Source: Emergomyces orientalis
Taxonomy: Eukaryota > Ascomycota > Eurotiomycetes > Onygenales > Ajellomycetaceae
DNA length: 64,000 nucleotides
Direction of reading: 5' to 3'
Assembly (NCBI GenBank): GCA_002110485.1
Contig: MOWL01000024.1
Coordinates: 186,001 to 250,000 of the forward strand
Shown: piece by piece, positions 31,429-43,753 of the stretch
Layout: every line of letters begins with the position of its first letter
Position numbering within the stretch: position 1 is the first letter of the stretch
The notes under the pieces: generated by a model
What the model was told of the DNA's origin: nothing
The model's database searches: none
The model's input: the letters and a program-made list of their open reading frames with translations, nothing else
Translations under genes and position numbers: made by a program

Positions 31429-34400
31429 CTATTTATATTCTTCAATGACACTCTTGGGTTTTACATATTGAAGGTCAGGCTTATACTTGACGCTCAAGCC
31501 AAAGGCAGGCGGGCCTCCAATTTCGAGCCCCCGTTTGGTTGTCCAAAGTGGGTGTGGGGCGGCGACCATGACAATTATTTTAAGGCCATACCTAAATGTA
31601 TAAAGGGTTGATGGGTGAACGTTCATATGTGAAAAGATAAGGAAGGATAATGAAATCTTTATTTATCTCACCTGTATTCTGGAGTTCCTACTGCCTCGCC
31701 TGTAGCCATATCAAGGAGCATAATTAAATCCGGAACGACGGCGATGTACTTTTTAGATGATAACATATTAGTTGCTCGTCGAAAATATACATCCATGTAT
31801 TGCAAGATAATGTATAATACTCACCTCCTCAAAACCGTCGTGATTAATACCCTTCACACTCAAATTCTCATTAACAAATTCAACCACCACCCTCTCGGGG
31901 CCCCTAGATAGTTCCATCCCATCTATCCCCAACTCGTCCGGCGACAATTGCTGAAGAACCACTTTCCCAGTAGTATGCGCAGTGGCAGATAAACTATGCT
32001 CCACGCTGACGATTTTGCCCCTGAATATCAACTTGGCGCTCTGCTCTCCGCCGAACTCTCGAATTATATCATCCGCCACAGAGAAGAGGTGACTCTTTTC
32101 TCTCGCTAGGGAGACTGCACGGCCAAGTCGCCATGCCAGAGAGTGGGTGTTGAGGATACCAAAGCGGCGCATGTCAGAACCGCTTATGGGGACTCCAGTG
32201 GCGCCAGCGGCAGAACTGGGAGGAGGTGTATAGTTAGATTCGAATGGCCTGATAATGACATGGTTGGGGGAAAATATGCTAAAAATATAAATGGAGAAGG
32301 AAAGATAGAGGAAATTTCCTACCCCATCTGTACACATGTGGACCGTATAGCGTAATCCGCCGCCTGTACATCTGGTTGAGTAGCTGGTATAATCACATTC
32401 CTGCCTGTGCCACTGGACAACGCCACAGGGAGTAAACTGTTGATATCCGTCGATTGAATGAAGCTTGTCATCTTCTCGAAGTTGGGATATGCCCTTCCTA
32501 TATCCCCACCCATAGATATCAGTGTGTAGTAAGAAAAAGCATGTAAAGGCATGGGTAATATACGTACCCATCAGATCACCATCGACGCAAGGTATATTGT
32601 AATACTTCGACGAAGCCCAAATAAGTGGCTGCAGCCCATTGCTTCCTCCTATCTCTACCGCCAAAATATTGTCGTAATTCGTCCCCAATTCCTTTTCCAT
32701 TGTTTGTAGGGCATGCAACACCAAGTCTCCACCAGGTCTCTCATCTGCTACTGCTGGAGATCCCACTGCACCTACGGGAACGAGGACTGCATCCGCACCA
32801 AGTGATGAAGCATCGACTATGGTTAAAATTATCCCTTCCTCAACTAAATTGGCGACTTCGAGATATGTTGAATACGGAGAGCCGCCACCACCACAACCAA
32901 GAATATAGCAGCCAATGGATATGAATTGAAGGTCGATTTTAGACAGCAGCCATTTCCCTGACGCATCAACAGTAGGTCGATACTTGGGAAGGTCAGACAC
33001 TGGCTCGACTGCGCGGTTCGACTCTAAGTCGTTGTCGTCGAGAGATTTTATTTCCTCATACCCAGGCTCATCTTCGAGAGCTGAGAACTTTGATTCACTT
33101 TTTTCAAAAGAAGAGTAGAACCGCGCATGGTTCGCTGGGCATGCAACTTCGATCATAACTTGCTTCGCGTTTTCCATATATGGGACACCGATGACCTCGT
33201 CCTTGGTAACCACAGCCCCCGATATATCAGCACCCCGCGACTCGGCGTCTGCAAGAGCAGCATTTTTCACCTCAGCCCTTACCAATTCCACCGAGGCATT
33301 GTCGGTCATCTTCTCCGCCTTGCCACCTATCTGGGCGATCGCAGCACCAATCGCATTGGCTACTCCCGCGAACTCGGGGACAACAGTCTTGCTGACTCCA
33401 TCTAAATGATCTGGACATAACACCGCCCCTCCGCCAACGAGGATGACAGTACAGGGATCTGCCGAGGTTTTCACCCTATCAACAAGGTTTTCTAGTATTG
33501 TCTTCATCCTTGCTCTTGCCTTGTCAACTGTCTTTTGTGGAAGAACGGGTCTCGTCGTGCCAATAGATGCCCCTGACAAAACAGCAATGTCTGTGGCTGT
33601 CGGTATGGTGCCTCCAAAACAGAGTGCTTTGGTAGTGATCTCATGTCCGACACTGCCCGGTCCCACAGAGACATTTTCTCCATCCACACTTGTACGTACC
33701 AACGAGCCTCCTCCAAATCCAATGCTTTCAACTTGCAGCACATCCAAGTTGACTTTGATTCCTGCAATTTGCGTCTGCGAACTAGCAAGCCTTGGGTAAC
33801 CATTACGTAGGAGGAAGCCAACATCCGTGGTGGTGCCGCCTATATCGACCACCACAGCTCCGTTGCTGTCTAGGGACTGTCCTGCCAAGTAAGCAGCACC
33901 ACGAACAGAATTCGTTGCGCCCGATGAGAAAATCCGAATCGGGAACTGTACTGCCTCAGGGAATGAGAGGAGATGACCGGAATTGGCTGTAAGATATAAC
34001 GGGCACCTGAGCCCCAGTTGCGACATAGCTTGCATAAAACCACGGATAGTTCTCCGTGAGAAGTTAATGATTGACGCATTAAGAATAGCCGCATTCTCCC
34101 GAGCTAACAACCCACTCCCAGAAATCTCGTGGGAACAGACGATATTGACATCATCACCTAGTTTGGCACTGAGGATATCCCGGACCTGCTCTTCTTGTCG
34201 ATATTTCGTATCCATAGGAGACCCGATACCAGCTACCACAACATTCTTTAAATTCTCAGAGCGGATAATCTCTGCTTGCTCTGCAATGGACGTGGGATCA
34301 ATGTCCGTAATGCGTGTCCCGTCAATATTGCAACCCCCAGGCACAATGGCGGCATGGCCCTTGATTAACCGTTTTAGAGCCGGAGGCCAGTCGATGAATG

Positions 34401-34728
34401 AAGGAGTCTGGCTAGAGAAATTGTAAGAAGCAAGACGAATAACTGCAACTTTCTCAAGCCTTGATGCATCATGTTCAAGAATAGCGTTAAGGAAATGGGT
34501 CGTCCCAATCGTTACGGCGGCAATGTTCTTCTCATTATTAGGTGCCTTGCGTAGGAGATCCTCCAGCGTCTTCTGGACACCAAGGGTGACGTTTGCAGCC
34601 GTGTGGGATTTGTTCCATGTTATGATTGCCCTTGACCCAGTGTCTTTTGTGTCCAACAGAACGGCATCAGTGTTTGTTCCTCCAACATCCACTCCGATGA
34701 CGAGCGAAGGGCCAGCTGGCGATGTCAT
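31429..34728 (-). CDS. hydantoinase/oxoprolinase-DUF917 fusion protein
   Basis: Five exons: 34728-32568, 32497-32323, 32215-31825, 31748-31672 and 31591-31429, giving 988 residues with an exact frame. The N-terminal half is Hydant_A_N/Hydantoinase_A: GVDVGGTNTDAVLLD (phosphate-binding ATPase loop), VTIGTTHFLNA, VVDIGGTTTDVGFL (second nucleotide-binding loop) and LVGGGAVLCPD. From about residue 610 comes DUF917 (PF06032): ISIGCYILGCGGGGSPYSTY, VPVGAVGSPAVADERPGGD, LAVEIGGSNGLQPL, VDGDLMGRAYPNFE, and the end YIAVVPDLIMLLDMATGEAV. Related enzymes open cyclic amides (hydantoins, 5-oxoproline, N-methylhydantoin) with ATP; the substrate here is unknown. In bacteria the two domains are often separate genes, so the fusion suggests they act on one substrate. 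Probably cytosolic. Confidence 0.93.
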
Positions 34729-35783
34729 CTTGACAAGTGAACAGGATGACTAATGGTGCGGGATGGCCTCGGGAGCGGGAAAGAGAAAAAATATGTGTGA
34801 AAGAATGAGTTTGGAAATAGCAAAACACCTTAGGAGTAAGAGAATAAAAGAGCGAATATCTACCAAACATGAGATCAAAAGAGTAGTGCAAGCTCTGTCA
34901 CCCCGCTACGGCTGGAAAGATGGAGATAAGCAAGCTATCTGATAAGATCATCTTGCAGCCACTAGCTGTCTGAATATTCAACACATTGCCCAATCAATTG
35001 AGGCCAATCATACATTTGACGTAGCCCGAGGAAGATACATCATACAGGGGGGACGGGGGGACAGGAGGAAGTTGGCGGGCTGCCCCACCTCTTATCAGAT
35101 CCAGCGGCCGCCCGTTGTTTGGGCGAGATTTTTCGGAAGCCAAGTCGCCCAAGCCTCTGGCATGTTTGTTCGGCGAAATAATACCAAAACCAATGCTGTT
35201 GTGGGCCTGTCTATTTTATCACTCCAGCAGCGCAAATCGGACCCGGGCTTTCTTTTGTTTTAATACCACGCATCCGTGGCCTGTGCGAAGTTGGGGTAAA
35301 CAGAGCAGCAGCCGAAGGTGGCCAATTATCAAGAGTAAACCCACCAAGAACTCCCTATGGGATAAATAAGGCGGTTGAAGTAAAAGAACGCAGCACATCT
35401 ACAGGAATGCGCCGTCAAGAAATATTTTGAAAAACCTCCGGGTATGCTGGGCTCTAATCCAAGAGTGAAGATCTGCCTCCACTTTGTAGACCCAGCCCAG
35501 ACTGACATACGTATATTTCCACACCCAAATCAGGTTACAGCATCCGCCAACTTCAACACACGTACCTCCAATGCTTCGGTCTTTAGAATTTGGGACAGAC
35601 TAAACTTCTGATGCCGAGTTCCATGCGCTCTAAAAAAAGAAAAAACAAGGAGGATAGAAGCTTCGGTTGCCATATTTAGGGCAAAAGGTTTAACCGAGAT
35701 TGGCCCTGCTATGTCGGCAATATAGCATTACTTATGTGTGGAAATATGTAGTGTAGAGTTCATTGATATATTCATTTACATCC
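34729..35783. other. intergenic, hydantoinase promoter side
   Basis: 1.06 kb without a supported ORF. Contains short G6 runs at about 35046-35060. Frames of 63-84 codons near 35072-35369 have no domain features. Confidence 0.55.
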
Positions 35784-36634
35784 TCATAATTTTGCTGCAG
35801 CAGCAGACCGTGCATACTCTTCCTGTCTCTCATTTCTGTCCCGGATATACTTCAACAGCCCCTTAGGTATCTCCGCATCATCCGTCAATCCGCTTGGCAT
35901 CGGCTGATCCAAGTGTTCATAAAGAGGGACAACCCCCGTCCACACAGGCTCATCCCGATCCGGTCCATCTTTCGCTCTATCTCGAGGCTGAATCATGGGA
36001 ATCCCAGTCTGCAACTTCACCGACCCCCGTTGGACTTCGACGCGAATGACAAATACGAAAGATACAGCAAGTGATGAAATGGGGTTGAGATCTTTCCATC
36101 TCCCGGCCACGATGTGGTTCATCACGCCTCGCATGACATCTAGTTTCACATTGCGGTCTTCAACCCGAGAACATGCCCCGTGCACTACAGCGGAGCGGTA
36201 GTTGAATGTGTGTCCATTCGGGGCCGATGATAGAGAAAGGCCGTCGACTGGATCTGGCTTATTAGCAAGAGAAAGGTAAAATACACACAATATGGGCAGA
36301 TTTCAGCGATCTGGAGCATCCAACCTTTCGTGGCCGTAATGCAGACCTTTACCCGGTCATCCTCATCCTGTTTCTCCTCCCGCTCAATCCTAGCCCTCCT
36401 TGCCACCTCCTTCGCCCGCACAAGTTCCATAAGTCTCGAGCTCGGATGACCGTGTAAGTAGACAACCTCCCCCTCCCCTTCCTGCCGAAACAGCGCGATC
36501 ATCGGTAAACATTGCGGAAGGCCGTCGTCAACGTAAGAGACGTGCGCCATAAATGTGTCCGAGAAAACAGTGTTGATGGATTCGGCATCATACCTGCCAC
36601 GTTCCTTATGTCGGCGAAGTTCAGCGGGCTGCAT
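35784..36634 (-). CDS. FMN-binding pyridoxamine-phosphate-oxidase-like protein
   Basis: Two exons, 36634-36325 and 36253-35784, give 259 residues; GT-AG intron with donor AAAG|GTTGGA and acceptor gccag. The N-terminal half RRHKERGRYDAESINTVFSD, HVSYVDDGLPQCLPMIALF and YLHGHPSSRLME is the signature of the flavin-nucleotide-binding split barrel related to NimA (Pyridox_ox_2). After the intron FNYRSAVVHGACSRVED continues the barrel. Such proteins bind FMN and are thought to be flavin-dependent reductases or oxidases; the substrate is not known. The C-terminal tail (PMIQPRDRAKDGPDRDEPVW) with VPLYEHLDQPMPSG matches fungal members. No targeting signal. Confidence 0.9.
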
Positions 36635-37649
36635 GGTGTAAGGATGTAATCTCTTTTATGGGTTATGATATAAACCATGGGTGATTGGGGGGTTGAACCA
36701 CTGTATATAACGCCGGGTGTTGAAACTCCTCCGCTATCTCGTATTCATCCTTGGTGTCGTTTTGCCGATATGGCGGAGATCAGCTCGGAGCTAAATAGGG
36801 GGTGGTGGGGAATGTTCTGTGCCCCGCGATAGGCATCCAGGTAATCGTAAGCCTCGCCGCACTAGGCTATTGTCGCAAGGCGCCACACTGCCGAACGTTT
36901 GGTTAAGTCTTCATAGACAAAGATTTAACCATGAATTCCTTATCAGATATTAAAATCATCGCACGTCTCAGCTCCTTCTAGTAAGATTTATCCAGAAAAC
37001 TGTCAAACTACCTGAGGAGCAAACGTTGCCTTTTTCTAGATCTTCATTGACACTTTGAATACTACTAACTGCAATTCTTCTATATCGGAAATTATTTATC
37101 CAGCTCGACCAGTTACTAGAGTAGCCCTGATCATAGTGCGAGTTGATAAACTTTAAATGGAAGCTGACCATCGATAGCCAAACTTAAGAAAAAAATAAAA
37201 TAACTGGCAAACCTTTATGTTGGTATGCACCCGGAAGATATCAAAGTAGCTGTACCTGTGTGGCGGGAAAACAACTGACGCTTTGTTTAAATAGGCCGAA
37301 ATGTTGACACTGGTCATAGGGCAAAAGCAAATGAGGAAGTTCCAGAGCAGGACTGGTCATGGCACACTCATCGTCAAGGTATGGCCCGAGGATGGAAAGC
37401 CAGCACGTTTGAAAATCCGTAAGTTTGAAAGGTTCCCATTCCTCAAACCGGGGCGTTTCCTCGATGACTCGACAATGGCGGTTTCCCGTAGGACAAGGAG
37501 GGCAAACATTTTTGAAAATTCCTTTAAGGTAAAGGAGTCGTCCTCGTTAGTCAGGGGCCGGGACAGAATTTTATATTGCTTCAAAATCCTGGTGAAATAA
37601 ACCGACGACAAATTCCTAGGTAAAACAACCGGGATCGTCGCATTTTGGC
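36635..37649. other. intergenic, no supported gene
   Basis: About 1 kb, holding the promoter of the FMN-binding gene. Frames at 37301-37600 (+) and 37357-37611 (-) overlap each other and look fortuitous or like eroded 3' sequence of the BTB pseudogene. Confidence 0.45.
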
Positions 37650-38440
37650 GCTATTTATGTAGGGCCGATAGTCATCGAGGACAGAATCGAGCCAAGCCTG
37701 GAGGTAGAGAGCGCCCTTTGTTTGTTGCCTCTGTTCACAAGTTAGTATTGAACAATATTTGGCAATCGCAGAACGAAACAATAGGCGGAGGATATTGTAA
37801 CTGCGAGATAAATATAAATATCATCACACTGGCGTATAACTGGCTCGATGATTTCAACCTGTTCATCCACTTTAGATGATCCACATTCATATGTGATGAT
37901 TCTTGTTTCCTCCGGGAAATGATCATTGTTCTCGAGAACGACAAAATGAAAAGCCACTCGAGAATGGAGTTTTTGTTCACCATAGTTTCACGCGGCCCAA
38001 CCGAATATTTGACCCGGATCTCTGGGAACATTCCCAGTGGCCTAAGCATCTCGACATGTTTAACGAGGTCTGCCATATCCAGCAGATGCCAAAGCGAAAA
38101 CCCATTGGGGATGTCCTCTATTTGAAGGTGAATGATTTTAAGCACGATCTCGAGGGCTTCTGGCAGGTAATCGCCATAGATTGTTAGGACATTCATGGGT
38201 CCTCGAGATTCATTGGATGCGAGCAGATTTCTGAAAACACTAGAGGCCACGCAGAGAGCCTCTGATGATACTTTATTCTGAGGCGACAATCAGATCACCT
38301 TCGGGGTCAATGAACCGTTGACGTACGTTATTGCGCGATCCAAGCAGCCAGGGCTCTGCTTCTTTCTCCGTCTTGGGGGATGCCGTGGTGGAAGCTTGAA
38401 TGGTATATGTTGTTTGAAAATGAAGGCATTCCATGAAAGT
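37650..38440 (-). pseudogene. degenerate BTB/POZ-domain gene
   Basis: The minus strand carries the usual order of fungal BTB proteins, but in different frames: RQRFIDPEGDLIV (frame one), then VSSEALCVASSVFRNLLASN and YLPEALEIVLKIIHLQIEDI followed by LWHLLDMADLVKHVEMLRPL (frame two), then FVVLENNDHFPEETRIITYE and VIRQCDDIYIYLAV (frame three). Frame one hits TAA just after IVASE, exactly where the homologous block continues in frame two. A second shift falls in the ILEWLF block near 37950. No splice sites explain these jumps, so two indels have probably killed the gene. Intact relatives are substrate adaptors or unknown-function proteins in large fungal families. Confidence 0.6.
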
Positions 38441-38699
38441 GGGTGTCGATTTTGTGAAGGAAATCCAAAGCCAAAAAACACAACTAACGAAGAACACGCA
38501 AATCTCCTCTGCATGAGATGGATGAAAGTTAGTTCAATAACACAAGTCATGAAGCTTGGATAACACTCCTGTTCCTGGAGAGTGGATAGTGTGGAGGAGT
38601 AGATAGCTGAAAGAGCTTTTCCTCCGTGTTGATGATATGCTTCCCGGAAACTACATAAAGAAAGTAGTCGTACGCTAAAAAAGGAGTGACCAGCATGGT

Positions 38700-39882
38700 G
38701 CACGAGAATGTATGTAATTCTCGCTGGAAAATAAACAGAAAATAACTGGAAGAAACATATACGGCTGAGAGAGAATAGCCCAATAATATAGCTGAAGATA
38801 TGATGACATTTTTTTGGCGGAGAATGAACATGTCACGAGCCAACCTGTTCCAACTTCATTTTATGTAACAGATTCGAGATTGAGATTGAGATTGACCAAA
38901 CAACGAATGAAAATCAATAAAAACAAAGATAATGACAAAACATATGTCCAATGGTCAAAAAATATCTACATGGATTGTTGGGGGCTGGAGTCAGCACAGC
39001 CAAATCACGGAGGATCCATCAGCTTATTGCGGGAATTCTGAATATACCCAGGGCAGATAAGTCAGACATTGCCAAAAGACAATATATTTGTCTCACATTT
39101 TCCGGTGTGTCTCATTGCAGGTTTGGTTGGCAGATATCATCGAACTACAACACTACTACGGAGTAGTATTGAGGACAAGTATTAATCGATACAGTGTCTG
39201 AAATTGCACTTCGGCTCAGTGCTGTGTATCCAGTGTGTAGCCGCATGGAGACAGTTTTCGAAAAAAGAATGGCATTCTGCAATGCAAAAACCTGAGGCGG
39301 CCGGGCACAATGACAGAACTCACGAAACATTTTGCTGGCACCATTTTTACCCCTATTTGGCGTCATTAAACAAAGAAAAGAAAAAGAAAAGAAAAAACTT
39401 GCAAAAGCCCAAACGTACTGCTTACTAAACCTTATTTTAGCTTTTTTATTTTTCTGACGGAAATATTTCCACCGAAGTTAAACTTTCTAGCGGAGTTAAC
39501 TTCCTGGGTAGCTAAGTGAGTCTGAGTGATCAAGAAACCGGAGATAACCAGCTATGCAGCGGACATCATGTAATGCACCTTTTGACACGCGCTGCGGGTT
39601 GCGGTGGGGCTTGAGAATCCTGCAGAGGAGCTCGTGATAATGGCGGCGCAAAGCAGGACACCGTACCATCTGGATATAAAAACCAATTAATTGAACCCGC
39701 CAAATTGTCCTTTTCGGCTTCTACGCCATTTAAGCCTAAATGTAGCTACTGAGAAATGCTTGCTCCACTATTTCTCCGCACCAGAATCGCCATCACCATC
39801 ACCAACAGGAAACCACTGCCGTCCTGGTCCCGCTACACCTCTCAGTGGAAAATTACAAAGCAACCAAGAAATATACAACGCA
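38700..39882. other. intergenic upstream of the decarboxylase gene
   Basis: 1.2 kb, no supported ORF; A-rich with a small GAGATT repeat at about 38876-38893. The right end should be the promoter and 5' leader of the decarboxylase. Confidence 0.5.
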
Positions 39883-41688
39883 ATGGATGAAAAACAATTC
39901 AGGGCAGCAGCTCACACTGCCATTGAAGAGAGTAAGCCTTTTTTTCCTCTTTCCTTGGGGCATCTTCCCCACTTCCGGCATGCGTCCTTTGTCTTACCCC
40001 AACATTCTAGTAATCGAACATTTCAATTCGGTCGCCTCCAAACGAGTCGTCCCCAGCATAGAGCCAGGGTATCTTCGTCCTCTGGTTCCCACATCGCCCC
40101 CCAACGATCCTGAGCCATGGGGCAAGATCCAACCGGACATCGAGTCCAAAATCATGCCAGGGCTAACCCACTGGCAATCGCCCAAGTTCATGGCCTATTT
40201 CCCCGCAGGCGTGACATACCCTTCTATCCTCGGTGAAATGTACTCGGCGGCCTTCACCGCGCCGGCGTTTAACTGGCTGTGCTCGCCCGCGTGCACGGAA
40301 TTAGAAATTATCGTCATGGACTGGCTGGCGCAAGCGTTAGGGTTACCGGAATGTTTCCTCAGCGCTGCATCCTCCAAGTCTGGGAAAAGTACCGGTGGCG
40401 GCACTATTCAGGGAAGCGCAAGCGAGGCTGTTGCGACTGTCATTGTCGCCGCTCGTGAAAAACATGTGAGGGCCAAAGCCCTGGCGGAAGGGTTGGTTGA
40501 AGATACGCCGGAGTGGGAAGATCGGACCATGGAGCTACGGACACGGCTTGTGGCACTGGGCAGCGACCAGACGCACAGCTGCACAGCGAAAGGTGCCCGG
40601 ATTGCGGGTGTACGGTACCGGACTGTCCCGACCCGCATGGAGGACAATCTGGCAATGACGGGAGAAGCCTTGCGCAAGGTGCTAGAACAGTGTGAACGCG
40701 ACGGGCTGGAGCCTTTCTTCCTGACCGCCACGATGGGCACAACCAATTCCTGTGCTGTGGATCGGTTTGCAGAAATCAAGGCGGTGTTGAAGGAGAAGGA
40801 GGCATGGCAGAAGGTATGGGTCCATATTGATGCCGCTTATGCAGGTTCTGCCCTCGTGACGGAAGAGTGGCAGCACGTTGCGCAGGAGTTCGCAGAAGAG
40901 GTTGATAGTTTTAATGTGAATATGTCCAAGTGGCTACTAGTTAATTTCGATTCCAGGTATGTTTTTTTTTGGATTCGCCCCCCCCCCCCCCCCCCCCCCC
41001 CCACCTTTCTCTTCTGCCTACATATATTCCTTTCTTCCCGATCTCCTCGACTAACCCCACTTCTTCTCTCCACCATAGCTGCCTCTTCATAACCAACGCC
41101 ATCGTCCTCACTAACGCTCTCGATGTAACCCCTGCCTACCTACGGAATCCGAGCACCCTCACCACTCCAGTGACAGACTTTCGCAACTGGGGATTTCCAC
41201 TCGGCCGACGCTTCCGCGCCCTCAAGATCTGGTTCGTCATGCGCACCTATGGACTAGCTGGCATGAAAGCGCACATCCGCAAGGGTATCAACAACGGCGT
41301 TGTCTTCGCCAACCTCACCAAAACGCGACAGGATCTATTTGAGATCGTCACGGGGCCTGCGTTTGGATTGACGACCTTAAGAGTTAAGGGCTTGGATGAA
41401 ATCACTTCTTCTGATTCTTTGAGTAATGGCACCGGACCAAGCGAACAGGCGACGGCAACATCAAGCACCTCCACGCACTCTCTTACTCGTAAAGTCTGTG
41501 AAACGATCAATTCCCGAGGGGAAATATTTCTAACGTCCTCAGTGATTGGTGGGTTTACAGTGATTCGGGTGGTAAGTGGGAACCCAATGGCGGAGGAGAA
41601 ATATGTCCGTCACGCATTCGAGATTTTAGTTAGTGTTACCGAGGAAATGTTGGCGGAGGAGCGGAAGAAGAAGAACGAACAAAACTAG
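39883..41688 (+). CDS. aromatic-L-amino-acid decarboxylase-like PLP enzyme
   Basis: Three exons, 39883-39931, 40011-40956 and 41079-41688, give 534 residues. The group II decarboxylase fold is clear: VVPSIEPGYLRPLVP, LTHWQSPKFMAYFPAGVTYP, GGGTIQGSASEA, SDQTHSC (histidine that stacks on PLP), HIDAAYAGSAL (Asp for the pyridine nitrogen) and the lysine block NMSKWLLVNFDSSCLFI with K323 as PLP lysine. The C-terminal LGRRFRALKIWFVMRTYGLA is also conserved. The family converts tryptophan, tyrosine, DOPA or phenylalanine to the amine. The usual His before the lysine (HKW) is Ser here, which may alter activity. The 16-codon first exon is needed for the family start. Intron 2 contains a C25 run. Confidence 0.92.
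40978..41002 (+). repeat. C25 tract in decarboxylase intron 2
   Basis: 25 consecutive C beginning at intron nucleotide 22, in the sense strand. Confidence 0.9.
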
Positions 41689-42301
41689 AGAGGATACGCA
41701 GTAGATCTTGTCAGCAGTAGAAGTCGGACAAGGGTGGTGATGTTGCTACTACAGGCCTATGTGACTGGCTAAGCTCATAAAACTATATCTATTGTTTTTA
41801 CGTGATATGGGTGGAGCATGTTAGGTGGATGCAGTTGGATATATACATATATATATGTCAAATCACTGAGGGTAGCATCATATCGAGTTTTTGATTAAAA
41901 CGTTCGATTTTCGTGTCGTCAAAGCAGCGGGTTAGCGTGTTCAGCCACCATCGCTCGGCAGCCTTTGAAAAGCTGGTGGATCAAGAGAATCCCTGTGATG
42001 GTGGGCACCAACTAAAACCTGGCTGTGAAGATATGATAACTTTTCTGAGATTACATAGTCCATTCATGTCGTACATTCAAACGTAATATTCAAAATTTAG
42101 CATATGTATAGTCTACTAGTAGCCAACACATGTATTGGATGGAACGGACCATCCTGTCAATAATCAACAATTTCAAACACTATCTATCCAAAATTCAATA
42201 TCTATTTGGAACCGAAATACCAAGAAAATGCCTAGGCGAGCAAAAACCCCTATCTAGTAACCAACAGCGTTTTCGCACCTAATAACTTAAAACGCTGCCT
42301 C
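41689..42301. other. intergenic, convergent 3' ends
   Basis: 613 bp between converging stops of the decarboxylase and the MBOAT-like gene; AT-rich with TATACATATATATATG at about 41840. No ORF of note. Confidence 0.6.
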
Positions 42302-43753
42302 TCAACCCTTACGAAAGATGGACACCGGCACAACAGGAGGTGCCACTTCTATCCTCACAACTGAAAAGACCCACGGGGAGGCTGACCATAGCGCGAAAAT
42401 AGCCAGCCACACATAGCCGACAAGGCGATGCCATAACTTCACGGGACCCTCCCCCTTGCTCCCAGTGATGCAACGGTACATCCACTGCACTGCGTCTTCA
42501 AACATAATCCCCCAAGCCTGGCGGACGAATAGGGATACACAACGTGTGTCACGGTACGGGATTCCTAGTAGACGATCAGAGTTTATGTGGACTAATCCCG
42601 AGATTAGGAAGATGAGGTTGAGTCTGATACAGGCGGTTACGACCGATAGGATTTTGTCTTGCAGCCGCAGTTCTGGTTGAGTAGTGTGGTCTTTACCGTT
42701 GCTGTCGCCATTGGTGATGCGGGTGGTGCTTTTGGTCCGGCGTGGCAGTCGGAGGATTGAATGGGTTATGAAGGAGGCGTTTGAGTCAAGGGGACGGAGC
42801 AGTACCTGATGCCAAAATTTTCTATTGGTTGCCATATTTGGCCGCTTGTCAGTTTTCTTCCTTTATTCCCGTCCGATCACGAGGCGGATATTTTCTAGGA
42901 AAGGGTTCTTGTTCCTCTGTGCAATTACATACCTCCAAAATGTCCTGATGGTATAAACTTGTCGAATTTCTCCAAACGGTGGCCTCCAATCCGAAACCTG
43001 CGCCTTGAACAACCCTACGGAAACCAACGAAAAAAAGTCCCCCCCCAAAAGCTGCGCAGCATAGGAACATATGCCATTGCCCAAAATTAACGCAAATGCC
43101 TCCCCAATTTCAGCAGGCGATATGTCTTTCGACAAGATCCTAGCGAAAATTCGCTCTTTACCTGGGGCAAGTTTAACCTGCGTATCCTTCAATGGTGGTT
43201 GACTTGTAATAAAGTCCAAAACCAAATATACCAAAATAAAGCGTGCTGTTCGGAAGAGGAGAAAACTGCGTCGTGATGGAATGTGGTGTGGCCTGCTGGA
43301 GTCGAAATAAGGGACATTTCGGGTTTGGTCGACACAATTAATTCGTCTTTTATTAATAGCTATATCAAGCGACCAGCGGACTTTATCGTAAAAACTTTTC
43401 CATTTGGAGACAGCGGTGTGTATATCAGCTGTATCCGCGTCGTCGTCCTTTTTCCGACCACCAGCTTCCGCCACTGCAGTATATGATATCTTGGACAGGC
43501 AAACATTGTCGAACACCTCAAGCCCAAACACAGATCCGAATTCCAGGCCGATGAAGATATTCCATGTCGCGACAGCGCTGGAATATTGAGCCGTGAGGTA
43601 AACGATAGCAACAGGAAGCAGAATCACTAGTAACATGCAGATTCTTTTGTAAGAATCTGGTGGAACGTAAATGAGGGTTATCCCTTGTAAGGCAATAGAG
43701 AGGACAGTTGCCATGTATGGGATAAAACTATGAAACGTCATCGTGGCGGTCAT
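42302..43753 (-). CDS. wax-synthase-domain (MBOAT_2) membrane acyltransferase-like protein
   Basis: Two exons, 43753-42933 and 42821-42302, give 446 residues; GT-AG intron inside the conserved block IRQVYTIRTFWRKFWHQVLL. Several hydrophobic helices (about 8-30, 38-60, 175-195, 345-365, 410-435) indicate a multi-pass membrane protein. The block LIFLISGLVHINSD carries the membrane-embedded histidine of MBOAT_2/wax-synthase-like enzymes, and WGIMFEDAVQWMYR and WVFSVVRIEVAPPVV fit the fungal family that includes acetyltransferases of secondary metabolism. The likely reaction is acyl transfer to an alcohol or amine, but the substrate is unknown. A second ATG four codons in (MTFHSF) is an equally possible start. 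It faces the decarboxylase tail to tail. Confidence 0.85.

Noticed and set aside
37301..37611. Overlapping ORFs of 99 (+) and 84 (-) codons
   Set aside because: Mirror frames of each other without domain features; possibly eroded sequence.
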